Source: Ectobius pallidus (lineage: Eukaryota > Arthropoda > Insecta > Blattodea > Ectobiidae). From it: 64,000 bases of DNA. Numbering within the stretch: the stretch's first letter is position 1; every line of letters begins with the position of its first letter. Shown here one piece after another: positions 55,407 to 64,000 of this stretch. A model generated the notes under the pieces. It was not told where the DNA came from. It did not search any database and was given only the letters and a program-made list of their open reading frames with translations. The stretch covers positions 46,914,502 through 46,978,501 of the forward strand of contig CAXKWD010000008.1 of the NCBI GenBank assembly GCA_964059195.1, given 5' to 3'. The translations under genes were made by a program, and so were the position numbers.

Positions 55407-55424
55407 GAATAACCCTTGTACAGT

Positions 55425-55568
55425 ACAATTAAGGAACTGAAAGAGAACATAAGAAGAGAAATTGCAGCATTTTCACAAGAAGAATTAATGCATGTAAATA
55501 CAAACTTTCTTAAAATATGTCAAAAATGTGTGGCGGTAGACAGAGATCATTTTCAACAACTTCTATGA
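55425..55568 (+). pseudogene. Mariner-like transposase, C-terminal fragment
   Basis: The frame TIKELKENIRREIAAFSQEE, LMHVNTNFLKICQKCVAVDR, DHFQQLL ends in TGA. It matches the C-terminal helix pattern of insect mariner/Tc3-like DDE transposases (a run ending in -C----G-H-E/Q-L). Only 47 codons, directly adjoining the truncated LINE at 53250-55420. Confidence 0.5.
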
Positions 55569-57245
55569 CAAAGGTAGGTGATTATTCTAAACTGTAGGCC
55601 TAATTCAGAAATCTGTGCGGCCGACAACTTGCTTCCAGGCTGCCACATGGACAAAAATAATGTCTCTGTTGAATATTAACTTATAGCTAAAAGCTATAAG
55701 TTTGCCAAATTTCAAGTTTCTAGCTAATCTGGAAGTGAGTATACATCCATGTTAATAAGTAGATGATAGACTGTCATAGATGTGAATGACGTCTTGGCTA
55801 TCCAGCCAGTTTTTCCATGCTTATGGGGCAGCTGGAAATACCTAATTTTGCATGCTTTGACTGTTGTATGTGCCAATATTCCTGCCAAATTTCACGATTC
55901 TATCTGTCCATTAAATCTGTCAAACATTACATATTGTGAGGAAAATAAACAAAATTTACTTAAAATAAAAAAGATCTAACTCAATCTAAGGTATAACCGA
56001 TGGAGATACGACAAAAAGTCATAGGACCAAACTTGTAGATTAGGCCCTACTCAAGATCTGTCACTGCTGGTGAAATTTGTTTTTTGATACAATTTACTAC
56101 TTAGCTGCCATAAGCCTTCAAGGACGTCTACATAGACCTTAAAGTTGTGTCTCCCATTTTGAATGTTTTAGGGGGTAAAAAATAAAAAAAATGAATATTT
56201 TTGGAATATTTCTGTCGGTTACAAGCTAATGCCAAATTTCAAGTGTTTGGCTCATCTGGAAGTGGGCAAACAATTATGTCAATGAGTGAGTTAGCAATGC
56301 GGCTTTGTACTATAGTGGTGATTTGCTATTTTTAAACCATTAATTTTGTATTACTCTGGTATGGATAAACCAATTTGGTTCAAAGTCAATAAGCTAATAA
56401 GCTATGGATGTTATAAGTGCATATGAAAATCTGATAAAGTGTGTTCAAGTTATCGCACCTACAGACACATGGACAGATGGACAGACATTTTTCCCGTCCA
56501 CCACATAATCTTAGAAAGTTCCATTTTGGCACTTAATAAAATGTGATTAAATTTTTTGGGAAAACATTGTGAAGTGTCAATAATATTAAACTTTAAAGCA
56601 GTGGTTCTCGAACTTTTTCAGACTACCACCCACTTAGCCAAATGCTCTCGTCCTCAACGCCCTCCAAAATTATCCTATATTAATCTTTAAAATCTAAATA
56701 TGGAAAAGTGATTCAGATTATTTTAAAACAAAAAAATTATATTTATTTTAAGTTTAATAATGTATCTAACTTTATAACTGAACAGTGACTTTACATTGAA
56801 ATATGACAAGACAGAATTAATGTTCTCTGAGTTACATTCACAAAAAATTTGATGATGAGAGATCAGTTTTTCAATATCTGGTATAATTTCAGTTAATAAG
56901 AGCCTCAGATCTCCATCTTGAGTTACCTGAAGTCAATTTCTTTGCTTTGACATGTTTTACTTGCAATAATTGTGTGTTTTAAAGTTGTTTATTAAATTTG
57001 TAACAAACCATATTACATAATAGCCTATGAATATTAATTTGTCGCTATCATTACTGTTTTCTCTTAACCTAATCTATTAAGTGGATGATTCATTTAATAT
57101 TTCAAATGTAATACCAAACAAACCAAAGAAAAGCTTGATATCGTCGAGACTGATATTTAAAAACACAATTATATACCTAAAAAATCATATAAAAGCAGTT
57201 ATCTATATCTACTACTAGCTTAAAAGGCCCGGCGTTGCCCGGGTT
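55569..57245. other. AT-rich non-coding sequence with dispersed-repeat traces
   Basis: No gene. Phrases such as GCCAAATTTCAAGT followed by AATCTGGAAGTG/CATCTGGAAGTG recur at 55712, 56232 and in part at 55877, suggesting degraded copies of one non-coding repeat. GGACAGATGGACAGAC occurs at 56472-56487. It ends in the palindromic motif CCCGGCGTTGCCCGGG at 57228-57243. Confidence 0.5.
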
Positions 57246-57269
57246 TTTATTTTGTAATTTGAAATTAAC

Positions 57270-57602
57270 TTAAGAAGGACTTTTGATTTTCAAATTCATG
57301 TGAGGAACATCAAAAACTGTCAAATTGAAAAATCAGCTGTGGCATTACATGTTTGGGAATATGACCATGAAATTTCGAAAGAACCTAAACTATTAAAGTC
57401 AGTCAGTAAACACAAGGATCAGGAATTTTGGGAAAAAATTTACATTAAAAAATTCAAGAACAGCCTAATGAATTTTGAAATACCTGAGGACGACAGTTTA
57501 ATCAGAAAGTTCATAAAAAGCCCACCAGGTGCGCAAAAGAATCTCCCTGAGAAGGATTTGGCAGTTGACAGAGTATTTGAAAATGGGGAGGAGTCTCCTT
57601 GA
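57270..57602 (+). pseudogene. Penelope-like GIY-YIG endonuclease C-terminal fragment
   Basis: The frame reads HVRNIKNCQIEKSAVALHVW, EYDHEISKEPKLLKSVSKHK, DQEFWEKIYIKKF and MNFEIPEDD, then a stop at 57600-57602. KSAVALH-W-YDHEI corresponds to KSAVAQHMYDHDHHI in the endonuclease at 50853-51782. The order with a later E-IYI-K block is that of Penelope-like proteins. The catalytic GIY-YIG part upstream is missing. It is a different, older family than the pair at 49147-51883. Confidence 0.55.
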
Positions 57603-57958
57603 AACGCATCATACCAAAATATGGTAAGTGAAGCAAAAAGTGTGTTTATGTCAACTCATATAGTAAATTAATTTTATTATAGTTGTTTCACTGTATAAAG
57701 TTCCACAAAGTCTTTATTAATAACATGCACATTTGGACTATCCATATTTTTCAATCATTCATACATGTCATGGTCCCATTTAACATGGATAATCTGGTGT
57801 TTGCAGTATTTTTTTATTTATTTAAAACTGCAGCTTTAGGCCAGTCAGTAGAGAATCGAAACAGGGGTGAATGTTGCAAAAGGTGGGGTAGAAGATTTTA
57901 TTTTTTTAACTTGTATATATGGATACAAAGATGTAAAAAAACAAAAATGCTAACATGG

Positions 57959-58735
57959 GCGACCTCGGGAAAACTTTTGGCGGCAAAATAACCTCGAAAT
58001 TTTAGGACTATTTTTGGTTTTATGCCTATAACTCCTAAACGGTGCATCCTATCAAAAAAGTTATGATACAACTAATTAAAGAGCATTAAATTCTGCGTTG
58101 AAGGGGTACCATAACGTAATAATTCGGTCAGGTAGTGTGGTCAAAAACCACGGTCAAAGAACGACGATTTTTTCCAACTTTGCCAAAAACTGAGATATAG
58201 TTCTATATATTAGTCTGCAGCTTGGAAATGAGTACTCTGAGAGAAAAACTTGTGACATAAAAGTTGTAGAGCATCAAATTCTGCGTCCACTGAGTACCAA
58301 AATTGTCAGTTTCGGTGAAGTACACCTCTCGAAATTGGCGACCTCGAGAAAACTTTTGGCGGCAAAAAAAAAAAAAACCTCGAAATTTTAGGACTATTTT
58401 TGGTTTTACGCCAATAACTCCTAAACGGTGCATCCTACCGAAAAAATGATTATATAACCAATTAAAGAAAATTAAATTTTGCGTCGAAGGAGTACCATAA
58501 CGTAATAATTGGGTCAGGTAGTATGGTCAAAACCAATGTCAAAGAACTACGATTTTGTCCAACTTTGCCAAAAACTGAGATATAGTACTATATATGAGTC
58601 TGCAGCTTGGAAATGAGTTCTCTGAGGGAAAATCTCATGAAGTAAAAGTTATAGAGCATCAAATTCTGCGTCCACGGAGTATCAAAATTGTCAGTTTCGG
58701 TGAAGTACACCTCTCGAAATTGGCGATCTCCCGGT
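57959..58735. repeat. Tandem repeat of about 380 bp, two units
   Basis: Units start at 57959 and 58338 (GCGACCTCG(G/A)GAAAACTTTT) and a third begins at 58723 (GCGATCTCCC) but diverges at once. Within each unit the order is CCTCGAAATTTTAGGACTAT, CTCCTAAACGGTGCATCCTA, TACCATAACGTAATAATT, AACTTTGCCAAAAACTGAGA and AAATTCTGCGTCCAC. The array directly precedes the PIN-like pseudogene at 58970. Confidence 0.85.
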
Positions 58736-58969
58736 GTCCGGCAATTGGCATAAGAATCCCATGAAGGTACCTGTGAGTTGCAACTCTAGCCAACCAAACC
58801 GAAAGTATCTTTCTATCAAATTTCTTAATAATAATAGTAATAACAATAATAATAATATTATTATTTAACAATAATTTAAGTATAATTATATTTAGTGTAT
58901 GTTTAGTGTATAGTGTCTACGCAGCATTCACCCCGCTTCCCTCCAATGCTGCAGAAGAGTGACACTATT

Positions 58970-59945
58970 TCGCAGTAGTGGATGGAGGCTATCTGCTTCA
59001 TAAAGTTGTTTGGTCACCCAACGCCTCCTTCGACACCATCGCCAAGAGTTAATCCTCTTTTTAAAAAAATACCACTATGGTCCACGAAAGTTGAAATTGT
59101 GTTCGACAGGTAGGCCTACCCTGCTCAGAGTGGCACCAAAAGATCTGAGTTATTGCGGCGGATGAAGATTCGCTATTCCCCCGAAGTAATCTTTGATGTA
59201 AATACAATTAACCAAGTCGCTCAGGAAAAGTTTTTGGTCAATGAGTTTAATAAAATTCTTCTCATTGAAGTCCTGTAAAGTCACTTCGAAGATTGTGACA
59301 TTAAAGTCAATCAGGCTGACTTGCTCATTTCCAAGGCTAAGGAGCATGAAAATGCCCCAATTATTGGAGAGGACATACACCTTCTTGTGCTTATGATAGG
59401 GCTGGGCCAGCCATGCATCAACTTGGTCTTTCTGAAGCTGCTGATGTGCAATATTTGAGAACATCTTTCAACTTCGACCAATCCATATCCAGCCACATCC
59501 TTTTCATCCACGCGTTTTGTGGATGTGATATGACATCTGCTATTTTTGGTCGAGGAAAGATGAAGCTGAGCAGCATGGTCACCTTTTCGAAAGAACTTCA
59601 GGACATCTCCCGATGCTTCGTCGACCCATTCACCAACCATGATTAGATTGATGAGGCTGGTGATCTCTACACCGGAGATCCCACTAAAGTAGCTCTGGAC
59701 GAACTGCACCAATCCACGTTCACACGAGCAGTGGCCAAGGGAAAAGTGGACCTCGCAAGACTACCATGCCACCATTCATATCGGCGTTTCCATCAAATAC
59801 AGACATGATTGGGTAAAACAAGAAACCTTGAAGAAAGAGGATGGGTGCGTAGTAATGCAGGTCTGGTGCTACTAAAAACCAACGGATACGTGACTCCCTT
59901 GTCTCTACTCAAGACAGTGTCATGCCCGTGTCATGCCCTTTGAAG
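58970..59945 (+). pseudogene. PIN-like domain gene, second copy (inactivated)
   Basis: Same family as 7030-8504. The plus strand shows AVVDGGYLLHKVVWSPNASF (58972-59031), VEIVFDR, NQVAQEKFLVNEFNK, PIIGEDIHLLVL and, in another frame, HILFIHAFCGCDMTSAIFGR (about 59494-59560), a block absent from the first copy, and KGKVDLARLP. Multiple stops (for example 59050, 59279) and frame changes show that it is dead. There is no CXC domain. The two copies share the DGGYLLHK block but differ widely elsewhere, indicating separate, old insertions or an ancient family. Confidence 0.65.
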
Positions 59946-61069
59946 CTGTAATTGCTCCACCCTTTTGATTTATTATAAATAAAATAGTTAATTCATATTT
60001 ATTCGAATCATTCAAATTATTATTATTATTATTTCGGTACCAAAATTCTCGTTTAGATTATTATTATTATTTCCTAATTCCAAATTTGAAATCTTAACTG
60101 TAAAAGAAACGTATATTTCGAAAATACAACGTACTAAATTCATAGTTTTGGCCCGCGAATTGTTTTAACCAATAGAACTGTTTTACGTAATGAAAAATAC
60201 AGCCAATGAGAGAGAAGCATCCATTAGCCGCGAACTTAGCGTGGTCAAGAGCTCACTTCCACCATATTCGCCGAGGAGAGCAGACCTCCGTACGTTGCTC
60301 TTGTGGAAAGTCGCGGGAAATATTACCTAGCCTAATGGCGATTCTCACTAAAGCCACTTATTAAACACGAATGTATACTATAAAAGATAGCGTGTGAGTT
60401 TCATTTACTTTGTGAGAAATAAGAAGACAGAAATACACGTAAGTACTTGATAAATGCAATTGAAGTGGTGAATTTACACAAACATCTACGCAGAACACAG
60501 TTAATTTGAATAAATGCCGATATAAAACGTTTATAGTGAAGTTATCATTTATAAGGACATAACTAGCTATAAACCAATCCCTCAGATGATTCGTGTGATA
60601 CCCTGAGCTACAAAAGCCGTGGAAGATATATAGGTGCAGAACTGAAGGAGCCCAACGGAGAATCGAAGTAAGTACATTTCCACAACGAATCCAGCTCCCA
60701 ACCCAAACACCAATATCAATTTGTCGCCCAACCCGGCACCTATATCAATTTGGTGCACCAACGTGTGGCTTTTTAAGAACAATCTAACTGTGTAAAGACT
60801 CTGTGAACAAATATTCTAATTGGGACATTAGCAAGCAGATTGTGATATACAGAATTAAGTGAGAATCGTTAGCTAGGTACGGTTACGCGCAACAATCACC
60901 ACGCCATCACGAGGTCAGCCCAGGTGTTCGACTTCATGCAGCAGGCAGCAGCTGTGATCATCCAACATCAACCGCCAACAATCAGCTTCCAGAATGAAAG
61001 TAATTGTAAGAAGCCTGTGAAGCCTGCGAAGCCTACAAATAAAGTAAGGTGTTATTTTTATGATTATAA
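59946..61069 (+). other. Probable 5' LTR and leader of a Ty3/gypsy-type element
   Basis: Non-coding region before the gag frame at 61070. A TATA-like TATAAAAGATAG lies at 60378-60389. A possible primer-binding site TTGGTGCACCAACGTGTGGC at about 60748-60767 resembles, with mismatches, the tRNA-Lys type, and a similar TTTGTCGCCCAACCCGGCAC lies 30 bp earlier. The LTR borders could not be fixed because the 3' LTR is outside the window. Confidence 0.4.
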
Positions 61070-63301
61070 ATGAAACTCAGAGGCCGCGAAATAATGTCGC
61101 CACAGAAGGAAAGTTCAGATGTGTTAGAAAATGGACAGGACTTGCTAACTAGTACCGAGATGGAAGGTATTGTAGACAACATAAGTGCTGATAGTAGTTT
61201 ACAGTTAGTAGATGAGATTGTAACTGATATGGAAGTTCAGGTCGAAACAGATGTTTCCGCTTCAAATGTAAACGTGACTAGGCGCGAAGATAGTGAATCT
61301 TCAGATGACCAGTTAGAGAACTCAATTAAAAGTTTTATGCAACAGATGTTCAATAAGCTTAGTAGTAAAATTGAGGATGTTAAGGCAGATATAAATGATG
61401 TTAAGAATGATGTAAAAAGTGACATTAACAAAGTTAGTACTGATGTAAACAATGTAAAATCAGATGTAAATTCACAAAATGAAAATATTAGTTTGAAGTT
61501 AGCACAAATGGATGAAAACTTGACAAAATTGAAAGATGATCTAAAACAAGAAGTTGTAAACGAGATACAGGAAAGATTAGGTGATTTCAAAGAGCAGGTT
61601 AATAATGACGTCACCGTAGCTCTAGAGAATATTCAAACTATTGTAAATAATGATATATCAGAAGTAAAAGAGGTTATTTCAAATGTTAGCACTAACTTGC
61701 AAACAATGCAAACAGATGTATCTAATACTAGTGAGGAAATGAAAGTTATTGTAGCTAATGTGTCAGAACTAGACAATAGCGTGTCACTTATGAAAATGCA
61801 GATGAATGCTTTCGACGAAACATTGTTAGGTTTTGCTAAGATAAATGATGAGGCTAGAAATGACTTAGAGAAGAAGAATCAGCTGTTAAAAGTCAAACAG
61901 AAAGACATTGAAATACAGATTGTAGAAGCGCAAGAAGAGTTGACAGTGTTGAGTAGGAGAGTACACAAAGATGAAGAGTTACTGACAAGTAGAATTTGTG
62001 TATTGGAAAATAGATTAAATGTTCCTGTAACTTCACCTGTAATTAATGATGTGAATGTACCTCAACTGGGAAACAATATGAGTAGGAATGTTGCTGAAGA
62101 AGCTTACTCACAGTTACCATGTAGATCCCCTAGATGTCAGGAAAGGATAAACAGTCATAATGGTTCCCAGGTGCAGGATATTAATGTACCTTTGTCCACA
62201 GGAGTTAGTCAGTTAGGCACAAATTTTCCTAGCTATTTAATGAACGAAATTAAGTTACCTGTTTTTGATGAGAATAATAATACCAATCCACAAAATTTCT
62301 TAACTGAACTTCACGATTATTTTAGGTTGAGAGCCATTCCGCCTAACATGTACATGATCATAGTAAGAAAGGCATTGCAAGGTAGATCTTTGAATTGGTT
62401 CAATTTGACTACAAATGAGACTACGACATTTGAAGAATTCAAAAGAAATTTTATCAGTAGATATTGGAGTCTATCCAAGAGAAACAACATTAGGATGCAG
62501 TTAGCTAATGGTGTGTATGAGCCAGAGTCAGGTCAGACGATGATTGACTATTTTTTAGAAATGGCCGAATTAGGACGACAAGTAGATCCTCCACTAAATG
62601 AGTTCGAGTTACTGGAGACTGTTGTAAATCACTTCCCAGAAAATGTGAGACTAAATCTGATAGTAGCAAAACCCAAAACTTTCTCTGATATGTTAGAATT
62701 GCTTGCTGCTTTTGAGCAAAGGAATATTTTCAGAAGTAGGCAGAGCTATATGAATTCAAATGATAGAATGTACCCTCCCACTAACAGGTTTACAAATTCT
62801 GGGGTAGGGGCAGAAGGCAATGCAAACAATTGTGACCAAAGTTATGAGGCTAGGAATACCTACAGAGGCCCTATGCCTAATCAAAATAGGAATAATCCTA
62901 GGTATTTCCAGAATAGATCAGAGAATAGGCCATATAACAGAAACAATAATGGAAGAAATCAGATAAACCATGTCACTTTCAATAGGCAAAATGTTGGAAA
63001 TGGTAATAATCCAAACTCCTGGAGAAAAATGCCATGGATGAGGAATCAAGGCTATCGTAGGAGGTACCAGAACCGTACTTATAATAATAGAGGTAATAAC
63101 AATAGCAATGATAGTCAAGTTAGGCCAGGACAAGTAATTAATAATGGTAAATGGCGAGTAAAAGGTGTTGAGACTCAGCAAAACACGCTTAATCCCAGAG
63201 CCAGACCATTCAACATTAATACACGTAGTGAAGAGGTACCTGATGACGTTGTAGAAATTAATGATCAGGAAGATAATGGTAATGTACAACAGTTAAACTA
63301 A
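61070..63301 (+). CDS. Gag-like protein of a Ty3/gypsy-type LTR element
   Basis: The 743-residue product has an acidic N-terminus, a long coiled-coil-like region (about residues 80-330, with repeats of the type DVKNDVKSDINKVSTDVNNV) and then a retrotransposon gag domain (about residues 395-550: EIKLPVFDENNNTNPQNFLT, RKALQGRSLNWFNLT, FEEFKRNFISRYW and LLETVVNHFPENVRLNL). The C-terminus is rich in Asn and Arg (NRNNPRYFQNRSENRPYNRN) without CCHC knuckles. An alternative start is ATG 61094. Gag with such a long coiled coil is unusual. Translation probably continues into pol by -1 frameshifting at 63292. Confidence 0.85.
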   Translation: MKLRGREIMSPQKESSDVLENGQDLLTSTEMEGIVDNISADSSLQLVDEIVTDMEVQVETDVSASNVNVTRREDSESSDDQLENSIKSFMQQMFNKLSSKIEDVKADINDVKNDVKSDINKVSTDVNNVKSDVNSQNENISLKLAQMDENLTKLKDDLKQEVVNEIQERLGDFKEQVNNDVTVALENIQTIVNNDISEVKEVISNVSTNLQTMQTDVSNTSEEMKVIVANVSELDNSVSLMKMQMNAFDETLLGFAKINDEARNDLEKKNQLLKVKQKDIEIQIVEAQEELTVLSRRVHKDEELLTSRICVLENRLNVPVTSPVINDVNVPQLGNNMSRNVAEEAYSQLPCRSPRCQERINSHNGSQVQDINVPLSTGVSQLGTNFPSYLMNEIKLPVFDENNNTNPQNFLTELHDYFRLRAIPPNMYMIIVRKALQGRSLNWFNLTTNETTTFEEFKRNFISRYWSLSKRNNIRMQLANGVYEPESGQTMIDYFLEMAELGRQVDPPLNEFELLETVVNHFPENVRLNLIVAKPKTFSDMLELLAAFEQRNIFRSRQSYMNSNDRMYPPTNRFTNSGVGAEGNANNCDQSYEARNTYRGPMPNQNRNNPRYFQNRSENRPYNRNNNGRNQINHVTFNRQNVGNGNNPNSWRKMPWMRNQGYRRRYQNRTYNNRGNNNSNDSQVRPGQVINNGKWRVKGVETQQNTLNPRARPFNINTRSEEVPDDVVEINDQEDNGNVQQLN

Positions 63302-64000
63302 CAAGCCAATATCTCGAGGGTTCGGATGGTGTTGGCGCAAGTTTAGTCAATTCAGGCAAACGTATAGAACCCATAAATAGCATTCAGACACAAAGAAGCT
63401 TTTCAAATAATAATCCTAGTGAAGAAAAGAATAATGCAAGTAGGAGTGAAGTTATTATGGATCCTCCTAGAATAAAAGTAGTGATAGGAAATTATGAGAC
63501 GAATGCATTAATAGATACAGGTTGTTCAAATAGTGTAATAAGCGAATCCTTATATAATAAGCTTATCCAAAACAAAGTGAAGTTAATTTCTATTCCAATT
63601 TGCGGACTATCATGCACAGTAGCGATCAAAAGAGCAAAACAGTCAGTAAAATTTCAATGCATGTTGGATGTCAGAATTGGTGATTCAAAATTTGAAATAT
63701 TTTTTTTAGTAGTCCCAAAATTAGTTACAGATATTATTATTGGAGTTGATGTTTTTACGGAATACAGCAGTATCATAAGTTTTGAGGATAACAACTTAAT
63801 ATTAAATTTACAAGGAAACAAGATGAGCATTCCCTTCGACAATGAGCTGAGTAGAAGAGATGCGTCTAGTGAGTTAGGTGATAACGATATTCCGTATGAG
63901 ACGTTTATTGTAGAAAATATTCAGTTAAATGATATGATGATTCATAAAGTAGGCCCTTGCTTCGATGATATAAATAATGAGGTAGAAGTATGTAGATGTA
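63283..64000 (+). CDS. Protease and start of pol (partial, runs off window)
   Basis: The -1 frame relative to gag is open from 63283 to the window end. It encodes an aspartic protease: NALIDTGCSNSVISESLYNK with DTG at 63514-63522, and FFLVVPKLVTDIIIGVDVF (the later Ile-Ile-Gly block). No stop is seen by 64000, so pol seems intact here. The overlap with gag (63283-63301) has no ATG near its start, consistent with expression as a Gag-Pol fusion by frameshift. Confidence 0.85.
63292..63298 (+). promoter_or_regulatory. -1 ribosomal frameshift heptamer
   Basis: G TTA AAC is read in the gag frame directly before the gag stop TAA (63299-63301). Slipping one base back gives GTT AAA and enters the pol frame with CTA. 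GTTAAAC is a known slippery heptamer. A downstream stem or pseudoknot was not verified. Confidence 0.7.

Larger units (their letters stand above)
53250..55420 (-). mobile_element. R1/LOA/I-group LINE (minus strand, 5'-truncated)
   Basis: On the minus strand: reverse transcriptase, then RNase H, then a Cys/His C-terminal motif, a short 3' UTR and a poly(A) tail (T run at 53251-53264 on the plus strand). The 5' part with endonuclease is missing, the break being near 55406-55424. The RNase H domain and the RGCPQGSCSGP motif place it near R1, LOA or I elements. Confidence 0.85.

Noticed and set aside
1..64000. CRISPR array, operon or bacterial defence system
   Set aside because: Introns, SINEs, LINEs and LTR elements show a eukaryotic nuclear genome; no regularly spaced short repeats with unique spacers were found.

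Overview
The window reads as animal, almost certainly insect, nuclear DNA. It is AT-rich and non-coding for most of its length, it contains one spliced host gene, and it is otherwise densely packed with eukaryotic transposable elements (Tc1/mariner, hAT, PIF/Harbinger, LINEs, tRNA-derived SINEs, Penelope-like and Ty3/gypsy elements). The SINE families and the errantivirus-like element fit a cockroach or other Blattodea, with Periplaneta the best guess. That assignment is inference from remembered repeat flavour, not a search. No bacterial genes, operons, CRISPR arrays, functional rRNA or functional tRNA genes are seen.

Host gene: four exons on the + strand (18841-18876, 25340-25485, 25623-25704, 52590-52929) have matching splice phases and encode part of the N-terminal half of a DOCK-family guanine-nucleotide exchange factor, closest in character to DOCK3/DOCK4 and Drosophila sponge. 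Upstream and downstream exons lie outside the window or were not recognised. Everything else from 18877 to 52589 is intron, including one 26.9-kb intron.

Layout. 0.9-2.4 kb: fold-back Tc1-like element. 5.8-9.3 kb: head-to-head remains of a PIN-like/CXC-domain gene family. 10.3-14.1 kb: dead hAT element with 8-bp target duplication, itself invaded by a SINE carrying a perfect 100-bp palindrome. 14.5-15.7 kb: minisatellites. 16.2-17.1 kb: solo LTR with 4-bp target duplication. 18.8-25.7 kb: DOCK exons 1-3, SINEs, LINE fragments and a PIF/Harbinger relic. 26.2-28.8 kb: RTE-like LINE inserted into a repeat that also occurs at 18.9 kb. 31.2-44.4 kb: a three-level nest in which a TA-flanked TIR element contains a CR1-group LINE, which contains a complete errantivirus-like LTR element. 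47.9-48.7 kb: hAT MITE. 49.1-51.9 kb: Penelope-like inverted pair. 52.6 kb: DOCK exon 4. 53.2-55.4 kb: minus-strand R1/I-group LINE. 57.2-59.9 kb: Penelope fragment, 380-bp tandem repeat and a second PIN-like pseudogene. 60-64 kb: leader, gag and protease of a second Ty3/gypsy-type element, cut by the window end.

Best candidates for novelty: (1) the errantivirus-like element at 34759-42215 has lost reverse transcriptase, RNase H and part of integrase and carries about 1 kb of acidic Glu/Lys-rich coding sequence in their place, which looks like a captured cellular gene fragment; (2) the PIN-like/CXC gene family with long inverted arms, present twice; (3) a textbook G-TTA-AAC -1 frameshift heptamer at the gag/pol junction of the 61-64 kb element; (4) the repeated occurrence of head-to-head, fold-back copies in unrelated element families.
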